Assembly (NCBI GenBank): GCA_963662175.1
Contig: OY759218.1
Location: 4,828,001 to 4,892,000 of the forward strand
Direction of reading: 5' to 3'
DNA length: 64,000 nucleotides
Origin: Aradus depressus
Taxonomy: Eukaryota > Arthropoda > Insecta > Hemiptera > Aradidae
The notes under the pieces: model-generated
Told to the model about the DNA's origin: nothing
Seen by the model: only the letters and a program-made list of their open reading frames with translations
Database searches by the model: none
Part shown: positions 10,640 through 21,960 of the stretch, one piece after another
Layout of the letters: each line of letters starts with the position of its first letter
How positions within the stretch are numbered: the stretch's first letter is position 1
Program-made: the position numbers and the translations under genes

Positions 10640-11475
10640 GAGCAGCCATGGCTCTCTTTGGCCGGTGGCTGTGGTTGCTCGTTTGGAAGGTTCATTATGC
10701 GATTATATCGAGGACCAGGGGACTTGTCCCCCTCTCGACTTAGCCTCTGTTGAATTAGACGTCGTTCACGCTGGAAACTACTGGGCAGTAGGCAAACGAG
10801 GCAACGTTGACCAGAGTTATTGAGTAATTATGCAAGGGTAGGAGAACCAGGTGTGTGGTTCCCTACCTTAGAACATTTCTGAGTCACTACCTGGCTACGA
10901 CGAAATGTTCCATGCCCTCTGGTAGCCCTGGAGAAGGGGCTGAACAAGAATACTTCTCCCGCCTGGTCCGAGCGTGTCGTACAAGACGCCTAACAGACCA
11001 GCACTGGTGCAAGTATAACCACCCGACGTGTGCCCGTGCGTGCCGCTCGGCTCTCTTTGTTGATGAGCGCGAGGTACGGTAGTGCATGTCGTCTTGGTAT
11101 GGAGCCCATTCATCATCATGTTGATCGGCTCAGTCCCAGCCGCTCACTCTGTAGGGGTTTCCCCGGGTTCGCTACCATTCTGGAACTCAAGGCTTTGCCA
11201 CAATGATACTACGGTGGTGGTTGCTCCCAAGCGGCACTGCCAACTGAGGTTGGGTTCGTAGTGGCCGTGATTACTAACACCAGCACAGGACGCCCCTGGC
11301 CGTTTCTGCTCCTGGGCCAGAGCGAGGTAGTAGGTTGCCCCTTTTCTTAGGAACTCATTTTCCATTAGGTCCCTTTTCAGTGCGTAGGATGCTCTTTTTA
11401 GAAGGTTGGATTTCTCCTCGGTGGGGTGTGGGCGGGAGCCTTTGTACCGCCGGTGCGTCAGTCTTACCAACTAAA
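10640..11475. other. GC-rich block of possible retroelement origin
   Basis: This block is markedly more GC-rich than its surroundings. The longest stop-free stretch is a minus-strand 108-codon ORF (11144-11470) with coding-like composition, for example NLLKRASYALKRDLMENEFL and KGATYYLALAQEQ, but no family was recognised. Such islands elsewhere in this window are retroelement fragments, so a decayed LINE ORF1 or 5' region is the leading guess. Confidence 0.35.
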
Positions 11476-12359
11476 AAAAAACACTTCCTTATACTATAGG
11501 TAAGTATAAGAAAGTAAAAATTTATTCATAAGTGTATCTTTTTCGGCTTATGCCATCGTCAGCACAAGCTTTGCTTACGAAGGCGTAATATACTTTATGT
11601 ATACATTATTGTTGACTTCGGCAATACAAAAGATCAACAAGTTCTCTTTTTTTTTTTATTTAGTGCATATCAGTTTGTTCCGGAGTATGCATTTTCATAA
11701 CAGGATAAACTAGATTGGTCAAGACTAAACTGGATGAGAAAATAACTAGTTTTTCCTGAAATCGGGTTTGGCGGGTAACCACATGTGTACGTTTTCCCAG
11801 TTATATATTTCTTTTTTATTCCTTCATTTTTAGTTCCTCCTCTAAGATCTGTAGAATCTTCGTTTTAATCATTATTTTTTATTATTTATATACTAATTTA
11901 TTTTTCTTGTTTTTTTTCTTTTATGTGTTTTTATTACTCATTTATACTCATAATTAAAATTAAGATAATTTTTGATAACTTCTCCGGAAGTGTCTTTTTC
12001 ACAACGACATTTCTGGACGTTATTACGCCCCTTCTTCTGGTCACATTGTGGGAAATATAGAAAAGAGAAAATAAAATAAAATAACAATAACAATTATAAA
12101 AAAAAGTATATATATATATATAATATATAGGTACCTATGAAAAAATAAATATAAACAAATAAAAAAAAATTTTTTAAATAAAAATAAAAATCAAATAAAA
12201 ATAAAGTTTAGAGCGGGGGGCGAGAACTTAATAGAAGCTCGCTTTCCTGTCCACTAGATGAGTCAGCATTTAAGAATTATAAGCAATTTTCATGTTGGGA
12301 AAGTATTTTAGGGTGGGGTTTACTCAATTTTCAGTCCATTGAGGGGTGAAAGGGTCCAG
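11476..12359. other. AT-rich sequence with degenerate repeat ends
   Basis: An F2-like end (tataggtaagtataagaaag) lies at about 11496-11516. A degenerate Penelope-like motif (cggcttatgccatcgtcagc) lies at about 11544-11564. From about 11890 to 12130 the sequence resembles 47640-47840 (gtgcgaaatatagaaaa-type block and AT tracts). Confidence 0.45.
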
Positions 12360-12749
12360 TGCTTTAATGTGGCGAGTCTGATGAGATGATGTACCTGTGA
12401 AGATGTAAAGACAGCGGAATGGAAAGCGGGCGAACAGCGAGATGCAAGGCTTGGTTAGTTACACGGGGGAAGGGGGGAGCGGGGGCAAAATTATATTATC
12501 AAGTTCAAAGAGGACCCCAGAAGCGGGCGCTAATGGATCCAACACCACCAGTATCTAATTTAGCCAACACAACTACGCTCAAGAAAAAAAAAAATTTGAA
12601 ATAAAAAATATCCCTAAAAAAGCAGAATTTAACATATTCAGCCGATGGCCACCCTATATAAAATATTCATTGCTATTTAGATGTTAGTATCTGATGCAGA
12701 TGAACCTTATCTAATCCAATTTTACACCTTTTATTTACCCTGTTATACA
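12360..12749. other. Small GC-rich island, unassigned
   Basis: A short GC-rich stretch at 12360-12560 ends in an A-run (about 12580-12592), compatible with a truncated retroelement 3' end on the plus strand. No coding motif was seen. Confidence 0.35.
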
Positions 12750-13010
12750 AATTACAGGGACAGTTATGTAATCGGTCAGAAATTCGATACGGAGTTTTCT
12801 ACGAAATTTAATGTTTTCCAACGTTCTGATTACAAAAATAAAAATAAAAAATCTGTCTGTGTGACTGTGAACACGATATCTCCCTATGTATCGACACGAA
12901 ATTTTATATGTGTATCCAGAACTCTCTAAGGACACTTATTGACTTTAAGTCAAATCGGCCGAAAGAGAAGGGGGGATTTGGGGAAGGTTGAACACCTTAA
13001 TTATATAATA
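12750..13010 (+). repeat. F1 element copy, unexpanded sister of the minisatellite copy
   Basis: It contains gttatgtaatcggtcagaaa, tctgtctgtgtgactgtgaa, atgtatcgacacgaaatttt and gagaaggggggatttgggg. This is the closest relative of the copy at 8830-9605 but has only one 36-bp unit. Confidence 0.82.
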
Positions 13011-13584
13011 AATTTAGCGACTAAATTTGTGGTGGATTCATTGCCTGAGATTCATTTGTCGTAAGACTCATTTATGTCTATGAAATAAATGTTTAATGTT
13101 TTTCAGCTGTCATTTCTGTTTTTGTCTCTCCTTAAAGCTCAAAAATCCTGTCAAAATGACGAAGGTTTTTCTAAACTTATTAAGTCCATCCTTAATCCAT
13201 ATTGGTGCTTTATATGGCAAAATGAAATTCACATAAATTTTAGATACATCACATATAATTTCACGACCGCGCGTCCCCGGGTTCAGTAATAACTAGCATT
13301 GCAACGAATATATCGGCTTGAAATTTTATGAACAGATTCCATATACTATAATAATATTTATTTCCGTGTTAATTGGATATGTCATACAATTTTGAATGTA
13401 ACAACTCTAGTTTTACCACTGTTATTAAACGAAAGGAAGGATATTTCGGAACAAACTGCTGTAACAAACTGTAAAGACACGAGTTGAAAGTTCAAAAACG
13501 TGTATGCTCTTTGATGTGAAAGCCCTGTGTCGTACAAACGTGTTGAACACGTGTTGCGTCGTGGCTCCGGTCCATGTCGCTCCG
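13011..13584. other. Unassigned, with LINE B-like tail (minus) near 13350
   Basis: Only ataatatttatttccgtgtt at about 13350-13370 is recognisable as the inverted tail of family B. The rest holds no feature I can support. Confidence 0.45.
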
Positions 13585-14960
13585 GAGTCCGCAGTGAAAG
13601 CCACCTAATCCCCCCATTGGCTCATTTGGCTCAAATAGGTGTTGTCCTTGTGGGCTTCTCATACACATATACATTTTTTCTATAGGGAGTTATTGTGTTC
13701 ACTGACGCACGCATACTCAGACATACGAAGAATTTTTTTTCATTTCTGGCACTACCGGCACGTGTCCCCTCCCCGTCCACACCTCCTCATGTATGCCACT
13801 CGAGAAGAAAATATTGATGTATCGTTGAAAGTTTTTATTAATTATAAATCATTTTACTTTGCCCGCTGTACGAAGTGTAGGCATGTTATGTAATCGGTCA
13901 GAAATTCCAAGTTGAGTTTTCACCAGAATTTCATGTTGTCCGACCTCCTCATTTCAAAAACAACTTCTCTGAACACCATAACTCCCGATAGAGTACATGT
14001 ATAGACACGAAATCTTATATGCATATCCAAAACCCCTTAAGGACGATAATTATTGATTTTCAGCCAAATCGGCAGAAGGGAAGGGGGGACTGGGGGGAGG
14101 CTTAAAACTCAAAAAAACTGTAATGACGGTCGTTTTAATGAATGCATCGATACAAAATTTCTTACGTAAATTCAAACTGCATAAGGACGAAACCTTTTCA
14201 TTTTTAGCGGAATCGGTGGAAGGAACGTTCGACTCACATAACCAAATAACTGCCGATGTAATGAATTTACCAACACAAAATTTAGTTTGACGATTCAGAA
14301 GCCACTATGTAAGTCAAATATTAATTTTTAGCCCAATTGTCGATTGGCTCTGGAGGGAGAGCGAAAGCGTTGTTAATTAATTCGTGCTCGGATAATACAT
14401 AGCCGGTGATTCACCGACGACTTTTTAAAGTTTTGTATGAAAAATAGTCATTCAGTTATAGTCAAATAGTTATAGTCATTCCTTCCCTCTCAAAACTGAC
14501 GAATTTTCAAAATGGGATAACAATTATTTGAATTGTCCTAAAACCCCAAATTTTGTACATAAAGTTAAAATGACATAAGAAAGACTCCCCTAACAATTTT
14601 CAAGGGGTGGGGGAGGGGAACCAGAGAAGGAGAGCTAAACTCAAAAACCGTGATAACTGTCGAAGTAACGAATATATCAAAACACAAAATTTAGTATGAG
14701 AATCCAGAAATCCCTGAGTAAGACACCTATTAATTTTCAACCATATCGTTAAATTCGTTTCTGAGGAGAGCGAAAACTTCGATGATTGATTCGTGTTGAA
14801 GTAAAATGCCGGTCATTCACTGACGACTTTTTTTATGTTCTATAGTTGGGAGTAGAGGTTAAACATGAGGGGGTGAAAAAGCAAGAAATTCCGACGAAAA
14901 TACGACATTGAATTATTTACCGATTAAACTAACTACTTGCCCTATACTACATATAGGTGG
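13585..14960. repeat. Cluster of F1 copies
   Basis: A minus fragment lies at about 13600-13745. A long plus copy at about 13870-14440 contains gttatgtaatcggtcagaaa, ccaaatcggcagaagggaag and the terminal catagccggtgattcaccga. A second plus 3' part at about 14540-14850 ends ggtcattcactgacgact. A short inverted start lies at about 14860-14960. Confidence 0.78.
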
Positions 14961-15114
14961 GGAAGTAGAAAGGCTTCAAGCCCCTCACGACTCACTTGTC
15001 GTATTCACCTCATTACAGATAATGTAAAACATCTCTACTCTGAGTCTTGTTCTCACCTTCTCAACAGAACAGACTGACATGAAAAACGGCATGTCTCCTG
15101 AAGACACACAGATA

Positions 15115-15189
15115 AGATTGTCGCTTTTCTCAAGAAAAGGTTTTTCGACAAAAATCCATACCTGTTCTACTTCGAACTAGAATTCCTTA
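15115..15189 (+). pseudogene. Retroelement ORF fragment, left half (split by an R1-like LINE)
   Basis: If the insertion at 15190-15955 and one duplicated target are removed, this stretch reads in the same frame into 15956-16163. The frame is open from about 15115. See the right half for the visible motif. A Penelope-like element C terminus is possible; the family call is an inference. Confidence 0.4.
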
Positions 15190-15192
15190 CTT

Positions 15193-15250
<58 letters not shown>

Positions 15251-15955
15251 ATTGGAGGGGGAAATGCTGTGACGCACATCCAGGGAAGGTAGCCCTGGAT
15301 AGTGTGGGACTCGAGACGGTTCACCATCACCATACCCACTAAAACCCCCTCCTTGCCGATCCTGATTCCCTTCCGCGGAACTGACGGTCTGTCATTACTT
15401 CGCGGAAGGGAGGAAGGGTGGCTGGTAACGCCCCTTCTTCTGTTTTATTACCGCTACTGTTCCTTGTCAGCCCTCTCCTGAAGGGCCAACCCGCCCATGA
15501 TGAGCGCTGCAAAATCGCAGCCTTCATCCCACGACTCCTGGGAGCGCAGCATAGCGTCCACGTAACTGGTAGCAGTCAGTGGGGCGCCCATGCTGCACTC
15601 CAGATTTTTCCTTCCCTCCTCAAATCTGGGGCATTTGAGGAGGACATGCTCCGCCGACTCCGTCTCACCAAGGCACGCGGGGCAGTCTGGTGTTGTTGCT
15701 GCCCCGATTTTGTGGAGGTACCCCCGGAACCCACCGTGTCCCGTGAGTACCTGGGTGAGGTGGTAATTCACCTCCCCATGCTTTCTGGTGAGCCAAGGCT
15801 CGACTCGAGGGATGAGCCGATGGGTCCACCGTCCCTTTGTGGACTTGTCCCATTCTTCCTGCCACTCCCTAATTGTCCTGGCCCTCTCTGGCTCTGCTGG
15901 ACCAGGGCTGGCCCCCGCGTCCTGATAGAAGACCCGGTTTCCCCTGTGGTCGAAG
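15190..15955 (-). mobile_element. R1-like LINE, 5'-truncated copy with 51-nt poly-A
   Basis: The minus strand encodes the C-terminal part of an ORF2. It reads RTIREWQEEWDKSTKGRWTH, then RLIPRVEPWL, LTGHGGFRGYLHKIG and the zinc motif CPACLGETESAEHVLLKC (C-x2-C-x8-H-x4-C). It ends in ALQERADKEQ. This W..W...GRWTH...LTGHG..CC-HC order is typical of R1/LOA-group elements. The 3' tail is a T-run on the plus strand at 15198-15248 (51 nt). Flanking cttgggac(tt) at 15190 and 15956 forms an 8-10 bp target duplication. The frame is open across the retained part. Confidence 0.82.
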
Positions 15956-16163
15956 CTTGGGACTTGACATACTTGAAAACATGGAAATATACAAAATACG
16001 TACTGCGACCAACAACATCATTAACGAACATCTAACAACACAAAATCTGACACGATTTTCACCCCACTCAAACTACTTTCCACATACTTACAAACGGAAA
16101 AGACCAGGAGACGGACACATGGACCACCGCCCAACCAAGCGACATAGGATACAATACCCATAG
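15956..16163 (+). pseudogene. Retroelement ORF C-terminal fragment, right half
   Basis: It reads GLDILENMEIYKIRTATNN, then IINEHLTTQNLTRFSP and a basic tail (YKRKRPGD, TKRHR) before a stop at 16161-16163. The LDxLExxEIYK...N.L/INEH layout resembles the region downstream of the GIY-YIG nuclease in Penelope-like elements. I recall this by pattern only and could not check it. Sequence to about 16400 may be its 3' UTR. Confidence 0.4.
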
Positions 16164-16795
16164 ATACATCATACATTATACTAATACATACACACCCAGA
16201 CATGAGACATTGATATATTCGCTCCACCAACTTCAACCACTTTGCACCTGTAAACAGACTACCTGAGACGGACCACAGAGATTAACAGTGGCTTGAAGTT
16301 GATGTCTTCACATCGAAAGCGTTCGCCCACAGTACTCGGCCAGATGCCAGTGACGACGGTATCCACAGAAAGGTATGACAACAGCAACATATTTACTGGC
16401 GGAACTAACCCCTTAGATTATATACCAAATACTTAATCATTCATAAATAAATAATATGATGTATACGATAAAAAACATAACTACATACAGGAAGGTCATC
16501 ATCGAAAATGTCAAAACATGTTTTTTGCACGATTATAATAAGGTATAAGAAAGTAGAAATATAACAATCTGACATTTAGAACAAGATGAAAAGATTGAGA
16601 AAAAAAATTAATTAAAAATTCACCAAATTACGAGTAAAATCATGAAAACATCAAAAAAATCAAGTGTTCCGGTACTAAATGGCAGCACTGTGCCAGTAGT
16701 AATTTATCAATTTTACGAAGTTTTCCATAGATATAATATATTTTACTGGTGATGTATGATAATGATGATGCAGTTGCGTTGATCGGAAATAAAAC
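16164..16795. other. Unassigned sequence, possible 3' UTR of the split retroelement
   Basis: No coding feature was seen. A short F2 fragment (cacgattataataaggtata) lies at about 16530-16552. Confidence 0.4.
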
Positions 16796-16802
16796 ATTGT
16801 AA

Positions 16803-16807
<5 letters not shown>

Positions 16808-16833
<26 letters not shown>

Positions 16834-17656
16834 ACGTTAGGTAATTTTAATTCTTTATTTTGAATATTTACAATCGGTATACACCATGAGTAAATTTGAT
16901 GCAAGACAAAACATTAAAGAAAGAGAGAAAAAATAAAATAAAAGAAAAAAAAAATATATATATATATATATACATCGAAAGAATATGATTGTGTACAAAA
17001 TAATAATAGAGAAAAAAAAAAATTATAATAATAATAATAAGAACTCTGCAAATAATATAATATGTACAAAACAAAGAGAAAATATTAAATTTAAATTATA
17101 ATAAACATAAACATAAGAATAAAATAATAATATTGATATAATAAAATGAACATGAAAACCCTTCAACTCGAAACCCCTCGAAGCACCCCCGGTTCTCTGC
17201 CATCCCCATCCCTCCAACTTAATGGGGGGAGGGGAGGCCACGGGGGCACGAGTGATCCCCCCTGCCTTCTCGCCCCTCCAATCACTGTCCAGCAGTGGAG
17301 GCAGGCCAAGAAGGAGGAGAGTTGAAGGTAAGAGGATTACATGAGGGGAGAAGCTGGTCATCACCGGCACTCCCTAAATATTTTTGCTACAGTAGCAGGT
17401 CTCTCGGCCAGCGCCGCCTCAGTCTTCGGGGGGGATTATCTGGATGGGAATGGGATGACAAGAGTCGAGCAGCTGGATTTACATGGGAAGAAAGGTTAGA
17501 GTGGAATTTGGAGAAGCGGGACTTGATGAGGTCAATAACATAGGGAACTTTAAGGTCATTATGGAGGGTAAGGTTGGACACATAGAAGGGTGCATCGACA
17601 ATTGTTCTTAGGACTTTGGATTGGAAGGACTGGATACGCTTGATGTTAGATGGCTT
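16808..17656 (-). mobile_element. 5'-truncated Jockey-like LINE copy with 12-bp target duplication
   Basis: The direct repeat attgtaaagact occurs at 16796-16807 and 17657-17668. A T-run at the left is the poly-A tail of a minus-strand insertion. At the right end the minus strand encodes a reverse-transcriptase C terminus: NIKRIQSFQSKVLRTIVDAP, FYVSNLTLHNDLKVPYV and SHPDNPPRRLRRRWPRDLLL, then a stop at 17387-17389. About 580 nt of AT-rich 3' UTR follows. The UTR start (attctttattttgaatattt) recurs at 38540. Confidence 0.86.
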
Positions 17657-17668
17657 ATTGTAAAGACT

Positions 17669-18869
17669 AAAGATCTTTTATTTCCATGGAAAAATTAATT
17701 AGTAATTTCATATATATTGTTATTACTTTCCCAAATGTCATGTTTTGACAGTTTGATTGATATTACAGTTTGATATAGTGTTTATTCATATATCTAACAA
17801 TGGGTTACTAAAAATTTATTAGAAGTAGAGGGCTTTAGAGGGGATGAAGCGAACCAATGTAGTTTGGACTGACAAAGACAGATCTACCCCAGTTGGGACC
17901 AAATACATTTTTCAGAACATGTCCAGTACAAGTTGATGGACCCTCATCTTACAGTACAATAAATTTCCAAGTAGAGGAACGTAGACTTATCGTGGAAACT
18001 TGTAATCCTTATAAATAAAATTGTTGAGGGTTTGTATGTTGTGAACTTTTGATTGTTATTTGCAATTCTATTTCACGGTATGAGTATTTTTATATTTAGA
18101 AATAAAAAAATTGTCACAGAATCGGCCGTTTGGGAAATATCAATAGTTGACTGCTGCATCCTGATACTAAATTTTGTGTCGATACATTCATTACATAGGC
18201 AGTTACTAAAGTTTATTTCGTTATAGTGTAAATAATTTTAAACTTATATTCTCTTATGGTGTAGGTAGTTGTTTAGTCACATTTAGTTGTATTTAATGAT
18301 TTGCAGAAATTCTTCAAGTTTGTTTTTAACGACCACATCCTGATCTCTCCTCCTTCCAATATATTATTAATTTGTATTTATTTATTTTATTTATAATTTT
18401 TTTTTCTCTGTAATATTACTCATTATTATACTCATATTATTTCATATATATATTTTAGATTTTATTCTCACTTTTAGCTTTATACTGATAAATCAAAATG
18501 AATGTATTGTTTATTTTATTTAGTTAACCTTATAGTCAGTCATTTAAGTAGTATCATTTAGTTGCTCCCTTCTATAGTCATTACCATTCAGCTCATCAAT
18601 CTCTAATTTTGAATATGTTAATCTTAATATTGTAGTTGTAATGGACATTGAGTCAATTGTAATAATCATTATTATTGATTTTGAAATCGCTCAATACATA
18701 GAGGGGAGGTTTACTTGGATAAATAACATTTGTAGAAAAAACTGAAAGGCAAATTTATAAAAAATTAGTTTTTTCGAAGGCCCGGTTTGAGAGAAATATG
18801 CCTAAAACGGTATGGGAGGGACAAGAGAGTATTCATTTTTAACCTCTGACGCAAAAGGAGGGGTGTTAT
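17669..18869. other. Unassigned AT-rich sequence with one F1 fragment
   Basis: An inverted F1 fragment lies at about 18110-18215 (gtgtcgatacattcattaca). The rest has no supported feature. Confidence 0.5.
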
Positions 18870-19140
18870 AAGTTTGAAATCTTTGTCTGTGTGTCTGTCT
18901 GTGGCATCGTAGCTCCAAGACAGCTGGACCGATTTCAAAGCGATTTTTTTGTTTCAAAAACTGGTATTTGCGAAATGGTTCTTAGACATTTTTGGTGGAA
19001 ATCGGGTGGAGATCTTCAGGTTTCATCAGAACTTGTCTAGGAATCTCGGCCTCTATTACAGCTAGAGACTTGGAGTATGAGCTCAAATGTTTATAAGGTC
19101 AAGCCCCTCCCCCCCTCAAAGAAAAAGTCTTCTTCTTTTG
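18870..19140 (+). repeat. Third interspersed repeat type (F3)
   Basis: It contains tctgtgtgtctgtctgtggc, then cgtagctccaagacagctgg and accgatttcaaagcgatttt. Only one copy is seen in the window. It shares with F1 and F2 the order TCTGTSTGT tract, then AACTC/AGCTC-type word, then a GATT-TGAAATTT-like word. The interspersed nature is inferred from this similarity and from memory of invertebrate repeats. Confidence 0.5.
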
Positions 19141-19575
19141 GTCACGGGAACAGCATACTATAATAATAATATAACATTTTTGAAATTGTTTATGTATGGT
19201 TAAGAATGAACTTACAATTTATGAGCCTTAGGTCACCTACATAAATAAGGGTTTTCAACCTCAGAGCTTCTTCTGCCTTCATCTCACATTTTGTGGTCCA
19301 TATGCCATTACTAAAATTATATACGGTATGCCTCTCATTAAAAAATGCCATAGGTCAGAAGTTGTATAGTAAGTAAATTCATTTAAAACCAAAAATAATC
19401 AACATTTAACAATCGGAAGGGGACAGCTACAATTAACTATACTACTTTTAATAGCACATTTTGTACAAATATAGCAACAGAATTTGGTAAGACTACTGTT
19501 GAAATGTAAATAGATATTAATATTTAATTTTAACTTACATAGCGGTATATAAAATTAAATATGTATAAACACCCA

Positions 19576-20584
19576 AAGGTGAATACAGACTACTCTACGT
19601 CCCGTCAGGCACTGTGGGACCACGTCAGACATGAAGCGGTGTTCACATTGGCCTGACTATAGCACATAAAACAACAAGTTGGTGTGCTTTGCATTTCCCG
19701 ACAGTTTGTTTTGAACCTCCAACCATGAGTGTACTCCGTGTTTTTGACATGCTGGAAGAAGAAGAAGAAGAAGAAATGGCTGCCCTGTGTATTGCATCTA
19801 TTTATTGGTGTAGCCAACCTCCAACCCATTCGTAGAAATTTCGTGAGACAAGCGGCCTCCACCCGAGATAAGTTCAAAAAGTACTTCGTTTCTGAACATG
19901 GTTCAGCAAGTTGTCCTTGGCAATGGTACTCCATTCGAAAGGGTAGAGTTGCTCCGTGACACGTACAGTAATAAGTGCTCTAAAATGTGCCTATCTGGGG
20001 CATAGACATAAAAAACATTTCGGGGGGGGGGGGGGGGGGGGGGTCATCAAGTGACCCATGCTTTTTATAGTAAATTTTTAAAATTTCTACATTTCCATGT
20101 TAAATTTCTACATGGGGGTTAAAACCCCAAAAACCCCCCTGGCTACGCGCCGCCAGCCTATTGAACTAATATAAATTGTACAAACTAATAAAATATATGA
20201 AAAAAATAACTGTTTTCACTAACCTGGAATGCCGAGTTTTTCTCCTATTTTGTCCCAAGCCTCTTTCCTTGTATGCTGGTTTCGGGGTCGTACAGCACCG
20301 GATTTGACCTAACCAACTCAACTAACATGTCTTCCATCACTGGAAATGGTATGTTTCTCTTCTGATGCCTTCCCACATCTGACGAAAATCTAGAACTTTT
20401 GATATTCTTCCCACGCGTCATAACACGTGTTGCGTCAGGCTGCATCATCCAACGTGTTCCCATGTCACGTCCGAACAATATGAACATAAGCATACAAAAC
20501 CCTATGTTACATTTTCATATCACACGCATTATGACGTGGGACCACGTGTTCCCACGTCACGTCAGAGTAGTCTGAATTCACCTT
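19576..20584. mobile_element. Internally deleted PIF/Harbinger-like element
   Basis: Terminal inverted repeats match over about 20 bp: aaggtgaatacagactactc at the left and the reverse complement aaggtgaattcagactactc at the right. Inside, on the plus strand at about 19727, lies MSVLRVFDMLEEEEEEEMAA, which resembles the start of Harbinger transposases and is followed by stops. On the minus strand at about 20230-20350, LVELVRSNPVLYDPETSIQ and AWDKIGEKLG resemble the MADF/Myb-like companion protein. Both genes are truncated and the DDE domain is missing. A G-tract and a gctacgcgcc-type end of another repeat lie between them. Confidence 0.75.
20245..20493 (-). pseudogene. MADF-like companion protein fragment of the Harbinger relic
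   Basis: The reading frame contains MLVELVRSNPVLYDPET and, beyond a stop or frame change, AWDKIGEKLGIPG. This pattern fits the MADF DNA-binding domain usually encoded by the second gene of PIF/Harbinger elements. It is opposite in direction to the transposase fragment, as expected for that family. No complete gene is present. Confidence 0.6.
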
Positions 20585-20950
20585 AAGATCCAGCTCCAAA
20601 TTTGAGAGTTTGTAACTACGCTTTTGCCTTCTGCATCTCCTTTGTTTAGTCTTAAAATTCACAACAAATATAAATTACATTCAAATTTAGTTTGATTTTG
20701 AGAAATTTCAATAATATATGCGGGAGAACTGCCTGGTTAGTTCTACCATGAAAATAAATAATTGAATCTATCTTTGTTTTACTGTTTTATCAATATTTGA
20801 TTATTTTCCTGTCTTTAAAGAAATATGAATAGTTTGCATTAGAAATTTTAAACTTTTTTTCTTCCTTCGCTTCTCTTATTGAAATTTGATTGAGATCGAT
20901 AGTGTATAGACCTTTTAAATATGTAAATAATTTCATGTGTTCTGTTTCAG
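20585..20950. other. Intron sequence before exon A
   Basis: AT-rich sequence leading to the tctgtttcag acceptor. No other element was recognised. Confidence 0.6.
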
Positions 20951-21083
20951 TTCTGGTGTCGGATACGGAAGCAGTGGCTGGCGGTGTTGCCAAGCTCCCT
21001 TGCGATATTACTCCACCCACCAGCCTGGACAAGGTACACCTCCTCATCTGGTACAAAGAAGGACTCTCAAAACCTATCTATAG
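20951..21083 (+). CDS. Sidestep-like Ig receptor, internal exon A (first half of Ig1)
   Basis: This 133-nt internal exon encodes the N-terminal half of a V-type Ig domain of a Sidestep-family cell-surface protein. The family is known from Drosophila Side, a receptor or ligand for Beaten-path proteins in motor axon guidance. The acceptor is tctgtttcag at 20941-20950 and the donor is TATAG/GTTCGT. The exon begins with the last two bases of a codon and ends two bases into the next (phase 2). Visible residues are [13 protein letters not shown], holding the first Ig cysteine, and HLLIWYKEG, the core Trp motif. The final AG joins the T that opens exon B to make Ser, giving the family-typical string PIYSVDAR. 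An upstream signal-peptide exon must exist but was not found. An F1 repeat copy begins about 40 bp after the donor. Confidence 0.86.
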
Positions 21084-21123
21084 GTTCGTTACCTCTTAAA
21101 TATTGTATAGGTACTCATTTTTA

Positions 21124-21960
21124 CTTCCAAAGCTGTACGAAGTATAGGGAAGTTATGTAAGGGGCCAAAAATTCGATGCAGAGTTTTCAACGGAATTTCA
21201 AGTTTTCCGACCTCCGGTAATGAATGTATCGACATGAAATTTTATATGTGAATATAGCCAAATCGTCCTAAGGGAAGGGAAGATTAGGGGGAGGCTTAAC
21301 ACAAAAACCCCAATAAATGCCCTTGTTATGAATTTATCGACATTCAAACTCTCATAAGGATGGCACCTATCAATTTTCCGTGAAATCAGTCGAAGGGAAG
21401 GGGAGACCCAAGAAGAGGGGCCCGACTTGAATACTTTAAAAACTGCCGATGAAAAGAATGTATCGACACAAAATTCAATACGATGATTCAGAAGCCACGA
21501 TGTAAATCAGATATTGAGTTTAAGCCCAAACGGTAGATTGGCTTTGAAGGGAGAGCGAAAACGTAATTGATTGTGATTCACCGACGTCGTTTTTTTTATT
21601 GAAGTTTTAATAAATTCCCAACTCCCGATTCCAAAGAAAGGCAAAAAAAAAATCCTACATCTGATTTGGTTAAATATTATAACATATCTTTTCTTAAGGA
21701 CTTCTGAATGGACATATAAAATGTCGTGTTGATACGTACATTTCATCGGCAGTAATTAGGGTTTTTGAGTTAATCCCCCTCTTCTTCTTGGGTTTCTGCA
21801 TTATAATTTGTGTCAATATATCCTTTCTGTTGGGACTTATCCTGTTAACAGAATCGCGGACATAGTTTTACTCTCCTAGCCATACATAATACATGCGAAA
21901 TTATGTACTCAGTCAAAAATTCGAAGAGAGGCTTCTGATTTTTTGCTAAGATCGCTAAGG
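21124..21960. repeat. F1 copies, plus then minus, just after exon A
   Basis: The plus copy starts agctgtacgaagtataggga and ends at gtgattcaccgacgtcg near 21590. A minus-strand fragment follows (gttgatacgtacatttcatc, cataatacatgcgaaattat-type start) to about 21930. Confidence 0.78.

Noticed and set aside
15418..16035. 205-codon plus-strand ORF
   Set aside because: Antisense to the R1-like LINE coding region, then running into the adjacent retroelement fragment.
20890..20950. Start codon at 20890 as the receptor gene start
   Set aside because: The frame runs from intron through a clear tctgtttcag acceptor; no signal peptide is encoded, so exon A is internal.
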